64,000 nt of DNA, taken from Glaciecola sp041380235 (lineage in GTDB: Bacteria; Pseudomonadota; Gammaproteobacteria; Enterobacterales; Alteromonadaceae). The stretch is taken from NCBI RefSeq assembly GCF_041380235.1, contig NZ_JBGIYY010000001.1, forward strand, positions 186,001 through 250,000. Direction: 5' to 3'. Positions 35,598 through 44,837 of this stretch are shown here, in pieces. Each line of letters opens with the position of its first letter. Position 1 is the stretch's first letter. The position numbers were made by a program, and so were the translations under genes. The notes below the pieces were generated by a model. That model searched no databases, was not told where the DNA came from, and worked only from the letters and a program-made list of their open reading frames with translations.

Positions 35598-36404
35598 TTA
35601 CTTTTTAGACATTCTGCGTACCGCAAAGATAGCCATGGCTAAAAGAGCCAATCCTTGAGGTGCTGGAACAGGAGTAACGCCCGTACATGCTGGATCGTTA
35701 GGGTTAGCAGTACAAAAATCAATGGTTTCTTGTAATTTAGCGTTTGCAAAATCGGTAACAAAATCGGTAATGACTTGGTTATCGTTAGTATTAAAGGCTG
35801 CTAAACTAAATATTGCGCCGCCATTATCTACCGCTAATTGCTCAAAGTTGCCGCCATTTACTGTCGCGTTACCAGAGTTTGTGGTTACAACATTAAACAG
35901 CGCGCTATTGGCTTTGAGAAACCCATCAGTATCAGCCCACGTTGTGCTTGAACCATTGTGCGGCTCATCAGTAAGTAAGATGATATTTGTGATTGCATCG
36001 TTTCGGAAACTAAATGCGCCCACGTTACCAGGATATGCATTAGGCGTGTTCAATGCGTACGCAATAGCATCGTAAGCAGGCTCAGTGCCGCCTGAGGCAA
36101 TAAGATTCCCTGCTGCTAAAGCAAAAGCGGTAGGGTCAGTAAGGTCGGTAAGTGTGCGCGGTACAACTCCGCCGTTACCATAACCTACAAGACCAAAGCT
36201 AGCGTCTACCAGACCGCCGCCGCTCAAAATACTGGCAAACAAGCCAATGTTGTTTCTAAGATTGGTTTGCACGTTACCCATCGAGCCAGATTCATCAACG
36301 ATGAATATTACGTCTGTTTTGATAGTTGCAGCAGATACCGTCAACGACAGAAAAGTCATTGTGATAGCGGCTGTTTTTATAAGTGTGTTTACTAAAGTTT
36401 TCAT
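35598..36404 (-). CDS. Secreted VWA-domain protein with PEP-CTERM-like tail
   Basis: 268 residues. An N-terminal signal peptide (to about 25, ending VSAA) is followed by a von Willebrand factor A domain with the metal site DESGSMG near residue 36 and a later TDEPH segment. The C terminus, PVPAPQGLALLAMAIFAVRR followed by Lys residues, is a short Pro-rich motif, a hydrophobic helix and a basic end. This is the layout of PEP-CTERM sorting signals handled by exosortase. No exosortase gene is in the window. Possible roles are surface or matrix adhesion. It stands alone on the minus strand between flhB and flhA, with its own terminator. Confidence 0.78.
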   Translation of the reverse strand: MKTLVNTLIKTAAITMTFLSLTVSAATIKTDVIFIVDESGSMGNVQTNLRNNIGLFASILSGGGLVDASFGLVGYGNGGVVPRTLTDLTDPTAFALAAGNLIASGGTEPAYDAIAYALNTPNAYPGNVGAFSFRNDAITNIILLTDEPHNGSSTTWADTDGFLKANSALFNVVTTNSGNATVNGGNFEQLAVDNGGAIFSLAAFNTNDNQVITDFVTDFANAKLQETIDFCTANPNDPACTGVTPVPAPQGLALLAMAIFAVRRMSKK

Positions 36405-36924
36405 GATTCCATGTCCTATTTAGACTAGCAGTTTATGTAAAAATTTATTAAATTTGATGTCATTAATTGTTGACAGTTTAGATATGCATAAAATATTCCA
36501 GTTTTTAATTGCTATAAATATCAAAGCTTTAAGCTTTTCTATTTTTCATATCGCAGTATTTTGTAAAGTAATCTGACAGTTTTTCCCTGTCTATTAAAAG
36601 AGTGACGAGGGTTCTTTTTGCAATGCTCAAATTGCAAAGACGGCGGTAGCGGCTTGGATGCTGGTCTCCTCAGTACTTATGATTAAGCTAACAACAGTGG
36701 AGCAAATATGTGTAAAACAAACTGACGCTCACTTTGCTTTAGTCTGTTTCGTTTAATCGGGGTAAAATTTTACTGAATCGCTATCCGACATTTTTACGAT
36801 TCATTACTGGATTCAATAGACCCTAATAGTTTGTTTTAGCATTGCAAAAGAATCTGTCATTTTTATAATCAAAAAGCAGCGCTGCAGCGTAATCATATTA
36901 CTGAGCAAAAAGGCATGGAATTTT
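36405..36924 (+). other. AT-rich spacer between divergent VWA and lipoprotein genes
   Basis: No gene seen. It should hold the promoters of both neighbours but no clear boxes stand out. GACAG/CTGTC (36577-36593) and TTTGCAAT/ATTGCAAA (about 36618-36639) are hairpins. The latter is followed by a GC-rich patch (GACGGCGGTAGCGGC) unlike the surrounding AT-rich sequence. I compared it with c-di-GMP-I riboswitches and did not find the required conserved positions. Confidence 0.35.
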
Positions 36925-37305
36925 ATGAAAATTGTAATCGGCGTGTTAGCTATTTTACTTTTATCGGCTTGCGTGAACTTACCGGGCCCCTCACAAGAAA
37001 AGGAAGCGGATTACGGCACATTCCCTGATGATTACCAAGATATCGCGAGAACTTACCTCATGGCAGAGTTAAGAGACCCGCCCTCGATTGAAATTAAGAA
37101 TATTTCTGAACCTATGAAGCGATGGATTGGTGATAAGTTTACCGGTATCGGCTACGGCTACTTGGTTTGCGTGGAGGTCAACTCCAAGAATGTTTTTGGC
37201 AATCTTACTGGTTTTAGAAACGATGCATTGCTGATTAGAGATGATACTGTTATCGACTATATCAAAGATGGTGAGCTGTTAAGTGGCATGAAGTTGTGTG
37301 ACTAG
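36925..37305 (+). CDS. Small lipoprotein of unknown function
   Basis: 126 residues with a lipoprotein signal peptide: short basic start, hydrophobic core and lipobox LLSAC (acylated Cys about residue 16). The mature part is soluble and mixed alpha/beta, with two further Cys residues (in YLVCVEVN and at MKLC near the end) that could form a disulfide. I do not recognise a family. It converges with hpf across a shared hairpin. Confidence 0.65.
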   Translation: MKIVIGVLAILLLSACVNLPGPSQEKEADYGTFPDDYQDIARTYLMAELRDPPSIEIKNISEPMKRWIGDKFTGIGYGYLVCVEVNSKNVFGNLTGFRNDALLIRDDTVIDYIKDGELLSGMKLCD

Positions 37306-37410
37306 AGAAAAGTAGGGTGCTGACCGGCAACTCCAGTAAACTCTATGATGTAGATGACAGCAGTGGTTGTTATTAACCGTGTATTTTGAGTGCGAAGATA
37401 TTCTTAAATG

Positions 37411-37444
37411 TGCGCACAAGGCCCGAAAATTAGCCTTGAGCGCA
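37411..37444. terminator. Hairpin between convergent lipoprotein and hpf genes
   Basis: TGCGC-A-CAAGGC (37411-37422) pairs with GCCTTG-A-GCGCA (37433-37444): eleven pairs with one A/A mismatch. The T-runs are weak, so it is probably a modest terminator working from both sides. Confidence 0.6.
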
Positions 37445-37454
37445 TCTAGTTCGC

Positions 37455-37811
37455 TTACTTAAGATCCATACCTTGAATGATTTCATGTGCTATTTCAGGT
37501 GTGGTGACTGTCGGTTTCTCGTGCAGGTCACCTTTTAGTTGACCCTTACGATGTTTTAGAGCTGCATTGAGCTTTTTAACTGCTTGAGAAATTGCTGGGT
37601 ACATGACTGCATTTTTGCCTTTTACGGCAACGCTGGCTCCCTCATATTTTGTGGCAACTTCGGCGCTAAACTCTCCGTGCTCTTTGGTTATAAACACATC
37701 TAATGCGATAAGGGTAGGAAAGTGGCTGGCAATTTTTGAAAATTTAGTTTGAATATCGTCTTTGAGTGACTGAGATATATCGCAATGATGACCTGACACG
37801 TTTATCTTCAT
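37455..37811 (-). CDS. hpf: Short ribosome hibernation promoting factor (HPF/YfiA family)
   Basis: Ribosome-associated protein that stabilises inactive ribosomes in stationary phase; historically called sigma-54 modulation protein. 118 residues with the N-terminal beta-alpha fold: KINVSGHHCDISQSLKDDI, VFITKEHGEFSAEVATKY, and the basic helix QAVKKLNAALKHRKGQL that contacts 16S rRNA. The C-terminal tail is short, so it is the short form. It is unrelated to flagella and part of the accessory patch. Confidence 0.85.
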   Translation of the reverse strand: MKINVSGHHCDISQSLKDDIQTKFSKIASHFPTLIALDVFITKEHGEFSAEVATKYEGASVAVKGKNAVMYPAISQAVKKLNAALKHRKGQLKGDLHEKPTVTTPEIAHEIIQGMDLK

Positions 37812-38123
37812 AGTTTTTCCTTTTTGCTTTGATTACATTTGGTTCGCTTGCTTTTTTTGCTTTCTTCATTGTTAAGCTTGGGACAAAATTCGCAAAATAC
37901 AAGCTATTAAAACAATCTTTTTATTTGCTCGGTTCTTATTCTGAAAACGATGGCCAAGCGCTAAATAGCGAAAGTCTGCACGAACAAAGCCATAAGCCAA
38001 TTACGAGTGCTTAAACATAGAGCCAAATATTCGTTTAAGCAGCCCTAGATTAATGTGAGCATCGTTATTTTGCGGACCACTATCTGTCATCGACCCATTT
38101 CATGATTATAATAGTGTTTGTTT

Positions 38124-38132
38124 TGCTATAAT
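38124..38132 (+). promoter_or_regulatory. Extended -10 promoter before AsmA-like gene
   Basis: TGCTATAAT is a consensus extended -10 element, 31 bases before the start codon. The -35 region is poor, as is common for extended -10 promoters. Confidence 0.55.
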
Positions 38133-38163
38133 TGCAATTTACGGTCAACAATCAAAGGATAGG

Positions 38164-38952
38164 ATGATGAAAAAAGCCTTAATTATACTTCTCGCGTTAG
38201 GAGCACTCATTGCGGCTGGTGCATGGTATTTGCTCAGCGGTGCGGGCGACATGATTAAACAACAAATTGAGCAGCAAGGTAGCAAATACCTAGGTACATC
38301 GGTGTCGGTCCTTAACGTTGATTTAGCATTAGCAGATGGTCGTTTGACAATTAACGACTTAGATGTAGAAAATCCGCAGGGCTTTAGTCAATCCGATGCT
38401 TTTAGTCTTGAGTCTATTACCCTTGATTTAGGAAACATCACCAGCGAGCCGTATACGGTGCAAACAGTCAGCTTAAATGCGCCAGAAATTTTGTATGAAG
38501 TAGATGCATCAGGAAACGGCAATTTATTGGTTTTAAAAGATAATTTAATGAAGAATTTACCAAAGGCAAAAGAGCAACCGGCTGAGCAAGCGCCAGGCGC
38601 GAATCCCTTAGTGATTGTCGAGAACGTGACGGTTAGTAAAGTACGTTTAAAGCTAAATTTTGAAAACTTAGATACGGGTGACCTGCAAATAGACCAAAAA
38701 GTTTATGAAATTGAGCTTCCCACCTTTAACGCGGGCTCGGTTGGCAAACCCAATGGCCTGCCGGCAGATCAAGTAGGCGCTGCAATTGTCAATAAAATGC
38801 TAGACAATATTATCGCGCAAGCCAAAGAAGAAGCCAAAAATCGTTTAGCCGACGAGGCCAAGAAAAAAGCCAAAGAAAAGTTAGACGAGGAAAAAGAAAA
38901 GTTGAAGAATAAAGCAGCGGATAAACTTAAAGGGCTATTTAACAATAGCTAG
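38164..38952 (+). CDS. AsmA-like membrane-anchored protein
   Basis: 262 residues. One N-terminal membrane helix (about 4-24) is followed by a periplasmic part resembling the N terminus of AsmA/YhdP-type proteins (YLGTSVSVLNVDLALADGRL, LTINDLDVENPQGFSQSDAF, SITLDL). A Lys/Glu/Ala-rich helix of about 50 residues (AKEEAKNRLADEAKKKAKEK onward) ends the protein. AsmA-family proteins are linked to lipid transport and outer-membrane balance, but this short form may differ. Start ATG 38164 or the following ATG; AAGGA upstream fits either. Confidence 0.7.
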   Translation: MMKKALIILLALGALIAAGAWYLLSGAGDMIKQQIEQQGSKYLGTSVSVLNVDLALADGRLTINDLDVENPQGFSQSDAFSLESITLDLGNITSEPYTVQTVSLNAPEILYEVDASGNGNLLVLKDNLMKNLPKAKEQPAEQAPGANPLVIVENVTVSKVRLKLNFENLDTGDLQIDQKVYEIELPTFNAGSVGKPNGLPADQVGAAIVNKMLDNIIAQAKEEAKNRLADEAKKKAKEKLDEEKEKLKNKAADKLKGLFNNS

Positions 38953-38976
38953 CTTATTCATACTAAAACGCTTAAG

Positions 38977-39003
38977 TGGGTAGCAAGTAGCTGCCCATTT
39001 TCT
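38977..39003 (+). terminator. Terminator after AsmA-like gene
   Basis: TGGGTAGC (38977-38984) pairs with GCTGCCCA (38990-38997, one G-T pair), followed by TTTTCTT. Confidence 0.75.
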
Positions 39004-39057
39004 TATCTGTTATGCGCAAATAAATGCGCCTCGCTTAACACTAAAAGGAGTCATAAC

Positions 39058-39363
39058 GTGTTACAAATCGTTTTTATCGCTATTGTGGGAACCTAGTTTT
39101 ATAACTTATTTGAAGTACCCATAGCGAAAAAGATTGGATATTGTTTGTTATCTATTCTTGCATATTTGATTTTGTTTTTCGTGCTCTCAACGATCATTGG
39201 CATTGTGCTAATTTCACTGGGTTTCGATGATGCATTTAAAGACTTCAACTTTGTGATCACCATCGGCGTATCTATCATCAGTTTTGGCGCTTTGTATGCC
39301 GCGCGAGAATACATATTGAAAAAGCGCGCTACCGGCTTAAAAGCAACGCATATTTCAAATTAA
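39058..39363 (+). pseudogene. Small membrane protein gene interrupted by an amber codon
   Basis: A strong ribosome site AAAAGGAG is followed by GTG 39058 and the reading frame MLQIVFIAIVGT, then TAG at 39094-39096. The same frame stays open from 39097 to 39363 (FYNLFEVPIAKKIGYCLLSI onward) with two membrane helices (about residues 30-50 and 63-82) and a basic C terminus. The initiation signals sit before the stop, while the long open part has only a weak TTG (39145) of its own. The simplest reading is a TGG-to-TAG change in a ~101-residue gene. A sequencing error or natural read-through are alternatives. Family not recognised. Confidence 0.65.
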
Positions 39364-39606
39364 AAGCTTGTAAAGTCATCATGCATGGCAGGCATTGAAT
39401 TTCTCTAAAGCCTTTGAGCGAGATACTGCTTTACATTGCTGGTAGATGGTAACGGTTGCGATAGTCTCAAATACTTCAGTTCATGCTCGTTGTTTATAAG
39501 CGCAAGCATCAGCAAAGCTCTCAAGCGTTTAAGCGATGGAGTTTTCGCGTGGGTTTTGTATAAAAATCAAGCAAAAAAGCAGTTCATATAAAAAAGCGCG
39601 AAAGAC
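39364..39606 (+). other. Spacer before flhA
   Basis: Nothing recognisable except the sigma-54 site that follows it. The gap from the broken membrane gene to flhA is about 300 bases in all. Confidence 0.4.
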
Positions 39607-39622
39607 TGGCACGTAAGTTGTA
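39607..39622 (+). promoter_or_regulatory. Sigma-54 promoter before flhA
   Basis: TGGCACGTAAGTTGTA matches TGGCACG-N4-TTGCW at 11 of 12 positions; the -12 GC is GT. The perfect -24 half and position 43 bases before flhA make it a good candidate to drive flhA-flhF-flhG-fliA-che. Confidence 0.72.
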
Positions 39623-39664
39623 ATACCCCTCAGTAATTACTCTTAGCTGTCAAAAAATTGTTAT

Positions 39665-41764
39665 ATGCAACTAGCTTCTTATTTCCAGCGCGTCGATAAA
39701 AATCAGTTTAAGCAGTTTACCACTGGCTTAGGTGCACCTATTGTCGTGCTTGCCCTTATGGGCATGGTGATTCTGCCCATGCCGCCTATTTTGTTAGATG
39801 TATTGTTTAGCTTCAATATCGCCCTTTCCCTCGTGATTATTTTGGTCTGCATATTTACACAACGGCCTATCGATTTTGGCATTTTTCCGCTTGTGCTGCT
39901 GGTAGCGACAGTTTTACGACTCGCTCTGAACGTGGCGTCGACTCGTGTGGTTTTACTCGAAGGGCATGAGGGTGGAGATGCTGCGGGTAAAGTAATACAA
40001 GCATTTGGTGAGGTGGTTATTGGCGGCAACTATGCAGTTGGTGTCGTTGTCTTTGCAATTTTGCTCATTATTAACTTTAAGGTAGTAACCGCTGGTGCGG
40101 GTCGCATCTCAGAAGTGAACGCCCGCTTTACCCTAGACGCAATGCCAGGTAAACAAATGGCCATTGACGCCGACTTAAACGCCGGCTACATCGACCAAGA
40201 TCAAGCTAGAAAACGTCGTGAAGAAATTACAGCAGAAGCTGACTTTTACGGTTCAATGGACGGTGCATCTAAATTTGTTAAAGGTGACGCCATTGCAGGT
40301 CTTTTCATCATGCTGATCAATATTGTTGGTGGCTTGTTTATTGGCATGTACCAGCACGATTTAGATTTTTCTAACGCCATGCAAGTGTATACCATGCTCA
40401 CCATTGGTGATGGTTTAGTGGCGCAAATTCCGTCACTTTTACTTTCGGTTGCTACCGCGATTATTGTTACCCGCGAAAACGACAGTCAAGAAATGGGCGA
40501 TGAGATACGCGAACAGCTTTCGAACAAAAAAGCCTTATATATAACGGCCGGTATCCTCTTCATTATGGGCATTGTTCCGGGTATGCCTCACTTTGCATTT
40601 TTATCGTTTGCAGCAGTTGTAGGTGGTTACGCCTTCATGCGTGAGAAAAATCTCAAGAAAGCTATTGCCGAAGCAGCGCGCGTTGAAGCCATGCCTGAAG
40701 CAAAAAGCGGTGTACCTGAAGTCAAAGAACTTGGTTGGGACGATGTCCAACAAGTAGATGTGATTGGCCTAGAAGTTGGCTATAGGCTGATTCCTTTAGT
40801 TGATAAGTCGCAAGGCGGTGAACTGCTTACACGCATTAAAGGTGTTCGTAAAAAACTGTCTCAAGAACTTGGCTTCTTAATTCCGCCCGTGCACATTCGT
40901 GACAATCTAGACTTTATGCCAAATGCCTACACTATTTCAATGTTAGGGGTGAGCGTGGGCGACGCTGAAGTCACTCATGACTGTGAATTGGCAATCAACC
41001 CTGGACAAGTTTTTGGCACCCTCGAAGGCACACCAACAAAAGATCCTGCTTTTGGATTAGAAGCGGTATGGATAAAAGCTAGCCAGCGTGAGCATGCGCA
41101 AACGCTTGGCTATACCGTGGTTGACTCGGCTACCGTTATTGCCACGCATTTGAGTCAGTTATTGACCACCCATGCACATCAACTGTTGGGTCATGAAGAA
41201 GTCCAGCAGTTGCTCGACATGCTAGAAAAAACCCACCCTAAATTAGTTGAAGGATTAGTACCTGACATCTTGCCTTTAAGCACGGTGGTCAAAGTACTAC
41301 AAACCTTGTTGTTTGAAGGTGTGCCGATTAGAGACATGCGCACAATTGTACAAACGCTTTGCGAGTATGGGCCGAAAAGTCAAGACCCAGATGTATTAGT
41401 GTCCGCGCTGCGGATTGCGCTTAAGCGTTTGATCGTGCAAGAAATAACCAGCGGAGCACAAGAAATCCCAGTTATCACTTTAGCACCCGATTTGGAACAG
41501 ATGTTGCATAAGTCATTGCAAGCGGGTGGTGAGGACGGCGCAGGGATTGAGCCGGGACTAGCAGAAAAGCTGCAAGAGTCTTTGTCGCAAGCATATCAAC
41601 AGCAAGAAATAGCGGGTGAGCCTGCAGTGCTGTTGACATCAGGGATGCTGCGCCCTGTGTTATCCAGATTTTTAAAGCAGTCAGTTAGCGGATTACATGT
41701 ATTGTCGTACCAAGAAATTCCAGACGACAAACAGATAAAAATTGTGTCATCGGTCGGTCAATAA
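39665..41764 (+). CDS. flhA: Flagellar export gate protein FlhA
   Basis: Ion-driven export gate component. 699 residues: eight membrane helices in the N-terminal half with the conserved FHIPEP-family loop (ATVLRLALNVASTRVVLLEG, GRISEVNARFTLDAMPGKQM), and a large cytoplasmic domain (about 360-690) that docks chaperone-substrate pairs. The ribosome site is poor and the start is taken from the family (QLASYFQRVDKNQF). It heads the operon that continues to cheA. Confidence 0.95.
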   Translation: MQLASYFQRVDKNQFKQFTTGLGAPIVVLALMGMVILPMPPILLDVLFSFNIALSLVIILVCIFTQRPIDFGIFPLVLLVATVLRLALNVASTRVVLLEGHEGGDAAGKVIQAFGEVVIGGNYAVGVVVFAILLIINFKVVTAGAGRISEVNARFTLDAMPGKQMAIDADLNAGYIDQDQARKRREEITAEADFYGSMDGASKFVKGDAIAGLFIMLINIVGGLFIGMYQHDLDFSNAMQVYTMLTIGDGLVAQIPSLLLSVATAIIVTRENDSQEMGDEIREQLSNKKALYITAGILFIMGIVPGMPHFAFLSFAAVVGGYAFMREKNLKKAIAEAARVEAMPEAKSGVPEVKELGWDDVQQVDVIGLEVGYRLIPLVDKSQGGELLTRIKGVRKKLSQELGFLIPPVHIRDNLDFMPNAYTISMLGVSVGDAEVTHDCELAINPGQVFGTLEGTPTKDPAFGLEAVWIKASQREHAQTLGYTVVDSATVIATHLSQLLTTHAHQLLGHEEVQQLLDMLEKTHPKLVEGLVPDILPLSTVVKVLQTLLFEGVPIRDMRTIVQTLCEYGPKSQDPDVLVSALRIALKRLIVQEITSGAQEIPVITLAPDLEQMLHKSLQAGGEDGAGIEPGLAEKLQESLSQAYQQQEIAGEPAVLLTSGMLRPVLSRFLKQSVSGLHVLSYQEIPDDKQIKIVSSVGQ

Positions 41765-41810
41765 ACTGACACGCGATGAACACTAAAGAGCTTAAAATAA
41801 TGAGGAATGT

Positions 41811-43193
41811 ATGAAGATTAGACGTTTTTTTGGCAAAGATATGCGAGAAGCCCTCAAGCAGGTAAAAGAAGAGCTTGGTGGCGAAGCAGTTATTATGTCT
41901 AATAAAAAAGTACCTGGAGGAGTCGAGCTTGTCGCTGCGGTTGACCCTGCTCCCCAGAAAGCTCCAGAAAAACCCATACTCAAAACTACTCGACCTTCGC
42001 CAACCTTAAGCGAAGTGATTGGTGATGACATTCCCGATAGTTTGCAAGCGCTTTTAGATAAACAGCAAGGTGGTGGGGCTTATTCAAGATCCCTTCAGCA
42101 AAACACACAAAAGCAAACGCAGCAGGCCACGGCCCTGCAGGCAAGGGCAGACGCGAGAGCAGATGAATCGATGGTGCGTTCGCCCGCATTTGTTGAGCCT
42201 ATAGATGATGATGTGACCTTAGAGAAAAGCCAAGCCGCAAGTTTGACGCCTCCTCCTAGCGTCCTTGAACCCGATCAAATGGACGTCATCAGAGCCGAGT
42301 TAGAGTCGATTAAAAACGTGTTAAAATTTCAAGTGTCTGAATTGGCCGATGAACGCAAAAAGCGTAACAACCCTACACATCATTACCTTCAAGAGCAGTT
42401 GCTTGGCATGGGCATAGGCCCACAACTCGCGCGCCAGTTTGTTGATTTTTTACCGCATAATGTGGATGAGAAGCAAGGTTGGAAGTACTTACTAAACCTG
42501 CTATCGAATCGTCTGCATGTGGGCGGCAATGATATTCTGAGTCAGTCGGGGGTAGTGGCACTTGTTGGCCCTACCGGCACCGGGAAAACGACCACATTGG
42601 CCAAGTTGGCGGCAAAATATGCACAAAAATATGGTGCTGATCAAGTTGCCATGATCACAATTGATACTTACCGAATTGCCGCGTTTGAGCAACTAGCAAC
42701 CTACGGCCGAATTATTGGTTGCAGCGTCAAAAAAGCGCAAAACGCAGAGGAGCTCAATCAAATACTTTCGCAAATGCGCAATAAAAAATTAGTCTTAATC
42801 GATACCGCTGGCTTTAGTCAAAGAGACGCTCGCTTGATTGAGCAGCTTAACGATTATCAAGCTGGGCTGTCGGTTAAAATTCGCAAGTACCTCGTATTAC
42901 CTGCCGGTGCACAGTACCAAGTGCTTAACCAAACGGTTAAGGCTTATCATGCTACTGACTTACAAGGCTGCATATTCACCAAGCTTGATGAGTGCTATAG
43001 CTTGGGCGAAGCACTCAGCGTAATTATCGAAAACGACCTGTCACTCAGCTATGTGACCGACGGTCAAAGAGTACCCGAAGATATTAAACTTGCAGACGCT
43101 GCAAATCTGACCTTGGTGGCCGCAAAACTTTATAAAAAGTACGGCATGCCTTTACAGGGTCAGGAGACTGCCGCTTTCGCTGGTGGCCTATGA
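41811..43193 (+). CDS. flhF: Polar flagellum GTPase FlhF
   Basis: SRP-type GTPase that marks the pole for flagellar assembly. 460 residues: N-terminal KIRRFFGKDMREALKQVKEE, a variable basic/acidic middle (about 60-180), then the NG domain with G1 VALVGPTGTGKTTTLAKLA, LVLIDTAGFSQRD and TKLDECYSLGEAL. It overlaps flhG by four bases. Together they set number and position of flagella. Confidence 0.95.
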   Translation: MKIRRFFGKDMREALKQVKEELGGEAVIMSNKKVPGGVELVAAVDPAPQKAPEKPILKTTRPSPTLSEVIGDDIPDSLQALLDKQQGGGAYSRSLQQNTQKQTQQATALQARADARADESMVRSPAFVEPIDDDVTLEKSQAASLTPPPSVLEPDQMDVIRAELESIKNVLKFQVSELADERKKRNNPTHHYLQEQLLGMGIGPQLARQFVDFLPHNVDEKQGWKYLLNLLSNRLHVGGNDILSQSGVVALVGPTGTGKTTTLAKLAAKYAQKYGADQVAMITIDTYRIAAFEQLATYGRIIGCSVKKAQNAEELNQILSQMRNKKLVLIDTAGFSQRDARLIEQLNDYQAGLSVKIRKYLVLPAGAQYQVLNQTVKAYHATDLQGCIFTKLDECYSLGEALSVIIENDLSLSYVTDGQRVPEDIKLADAANLTLVAAKLYKKYGMPLQGQETAAFAGGL

Positions 43194-44041
43194 TAATCGA
43201 TCAAGCGAGTAGCTTAAGAAAAATGAATAAGTCCAAACAGATAAAAGTGATTGCGGTGACTGGCGGTAAAGGTGGTGTGGGTAAAACCAATATCACCTTG
43301 AATATGGCCGTTGCTGCCGCCAAGCAAGGTCAGCGTGTCATGGTGCTAGATGCTGATTTAGGTTTAGCCAATGTTGACGTGATGTTGGGCTTGCGGGTGG
43401 ATAAAAACTTATCTCACGTACTGTCCGGCGATTGTACCCTAGATGAAGTGCTGGTAACCGGTCCATACGGCGTCAAAATTGCGCCGGCAACCTCGGGCAC
43501 CAAATCAATGGCCGAACTAGGACCCCATGAGCATGCGGGTTTGATCCGCGCCTTTAGTGAGCTTAAAACCCCAATCGATATGATGTTAGTGGATACCGCG
43601 GCCGGCATCTCTGACATGGTGGTGAGCTTTTCACGGGCAGCTCAAGATGTGGTAATTGTGGTGTGCGACGAACCAACTTCACTTACCGATGCTTATGCAT
43701 TAATCAAAATTTTAAACCGAGAACATGGCGTGTTTAAGTTCAAAGTAGTGGCCAATATGGTGCGCTCTGAGCGAGAGGGTCGTGAGCTCTACAGTAAGCT
43801 ATCAAAGGTAACAGGGCGGTTTTTAGACGTAGCCTTGGAGCTAGTGAGTATTGTTCCTTTTGACGAAAACGTACGCAAAGCAGTCAGAAAGCAAACTGCA
43901 TTAGTTGAAGCTTATCCGGGGTCGCCGGCAGCTAAAGCCATTTCAAAACTGGCTGAAAGCGCAGCGACATGGCCGATTCCCACACAAGCAGGCGGACACT
44001 TAGAGTTTTTCATTGAAAATCTCGTGTCTTTGCATGAGTAG
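43190..44041 (+). CDS. flhG: Flagellar number regulator FlhG (FleN/MinD-like ATPase)
   Basis: MinD-type ATPase that limits flagellar number by acting on FlhF and the FlrA/FleQ regulator. 283 residues with deviant Walker A VTGGKGGVGKTNITLNMA, LVDTAAGISDMVVSFSRAAQ and a C-terminal amphipathic helix (LEFFIENLVSL). The N terminus carries a DQASSLR-like activation helix, as in FlhG. It precedes fliA by ten bases. Confidence 0.95.
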   Translation: MIIDQASSLRKMNKSKQIKVIAVTGGKGGVGKTNITLNMAVAAAKQGQRVMVLDADLGLANVDVMLGLRVDKNLSHVLSGDCTLDEVLVTGPYGVKIAPATSGTKSMAELGPHEHAGLIRAFSELKTPIDMMLVDTAAGISDMVVSFSRAAQDVVIVVCDEPTSLTDAYALIKILNREHGVFKFKVVANMVRSEREGRELYSKLSKVTGRFLDVALELVSIVPFDENVRKAVRKQTALVEAYPGSPAAKAISKLAESAATWPIPTQAGGHLEFFIENLVSLHE

Positions 44042-44051
44042 GTAAATAAGA

Positions 44052-44780
44052 GTGAGTAATAAAGTGACCGTATATCAACAGCAAATAGATAAGAACCAAT
44101 TGGTCGAGCGTCATGCTCCGCTCGTGAAACGGATTGCCCATCACTTGATGGCCAGACTCCCTGCAAGCGTGTTAATCGATGACTTGATCCAATCGGGCAT
44201 GATTGGCTTGCTCGAGGCGGCTCGTAACTTTGATGGTACAAAAGGTGCAAGTTTTGAAACCTTCGCAGGTATTCGTATCAGAGGCGCGATGCTCGATGAA
44301 ATCAGAAAAGGCGACTGGACACCTCGTTCAGTCCATAAAAACTCCCGAGCGATTACCGAGGCTATCAACAATGTTGAGAAAGCTACAGGTAGAGACGCCA
44401 GAGATACTGAAGTAGCCGAAGTTATGAATGTCTCGGTTCAAGAATATCATCAGATGCTCAATGAGGTAAACGCCGGCAAGCTAGTGGGCATTGAAGATTT
44501 AGGGGTCAGCGAAGATGTGCTGACGAATGAAGAAAGCAAGGGCGCTGACAAACCATTTGAAGAAATGATGCAAGGATCGTTTCAGAAAGCGCTCGCGCGG
44601 GCGATAACTACTCTACCAGAGCGTGAAGCGATAGTGCTGTCGCTGTATTACGACGAAGAATTAAATTTGCGAGAGATTGGTGAAGTCCTTGAAGTCAGCG
44701 AGTCTCGGGTAAGTCAGATACACAGTCAGGCGATGTTAAAGCTAAAAGCAAAGATGCAGTCTTGGCGCACCGTGAAGTAG
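44052..44780 (+). CDS. fliA: Flagellar sigma factor FliA (sigma-28)
   Basis: Directs RNA polymerase to late flagellar and chemotaxis genes. 242 residues: region 2 (LIQSGMIGLLEAARNFD, GASFETFAGIRIRGAMLDEI), region 3 (DTEVAEVMNVSVQEYHQML) and region 4 helix-turn-helix (LNLREIGEVLEVSESRVSQI). GTG start. Targets inside the window are the sigma-28 sites at 2268-2294 and possibly 192-219. Confidence 0.96.
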   Translation: MSNKVTVYQQQIDKNQLVERHAPLVKRIAHHLMARLPASVLIDDLIQSGMIGLLEAARNFDGTKGASFETFAGIRIRGAMLDEIRKGDWTPRSVHKNSRAITEAINNVEKATGRDARDTEVAEVMNVSVQEYHQMLNEVNAGKLVGIEDLGVSEDVLTNEESKGADKPFEEMMQGSFQKALARAITTLPEREAIVLSLYYDEELNLREIGEVLEVSESRVSQIHSQAMLKLKAKMQSWRTVK

Positions 44781-44837
44781 CTCAATTGATGATTAGTATA
44801 GAAAAATTAAATAAAAGATCCCATTGCGGAGGTAGTT

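Noticed and set aside
36595..36700. GC-richer patch with GCAAAG and GGCGGTAGC resembling a c-di-GMP-I riboswitch
   Set aside because: Lacks the conserved GGGCAAACC half and the closing stem, and lies 230 bases from the next start codon.
37829..38014. 61-codon ORF divergent from hpf with a hydrophobic start
   Set aside because: Starts only at TTG, has no ribosome site, and its later part is low-complexity; it overlaps the likely hpf promoter region.
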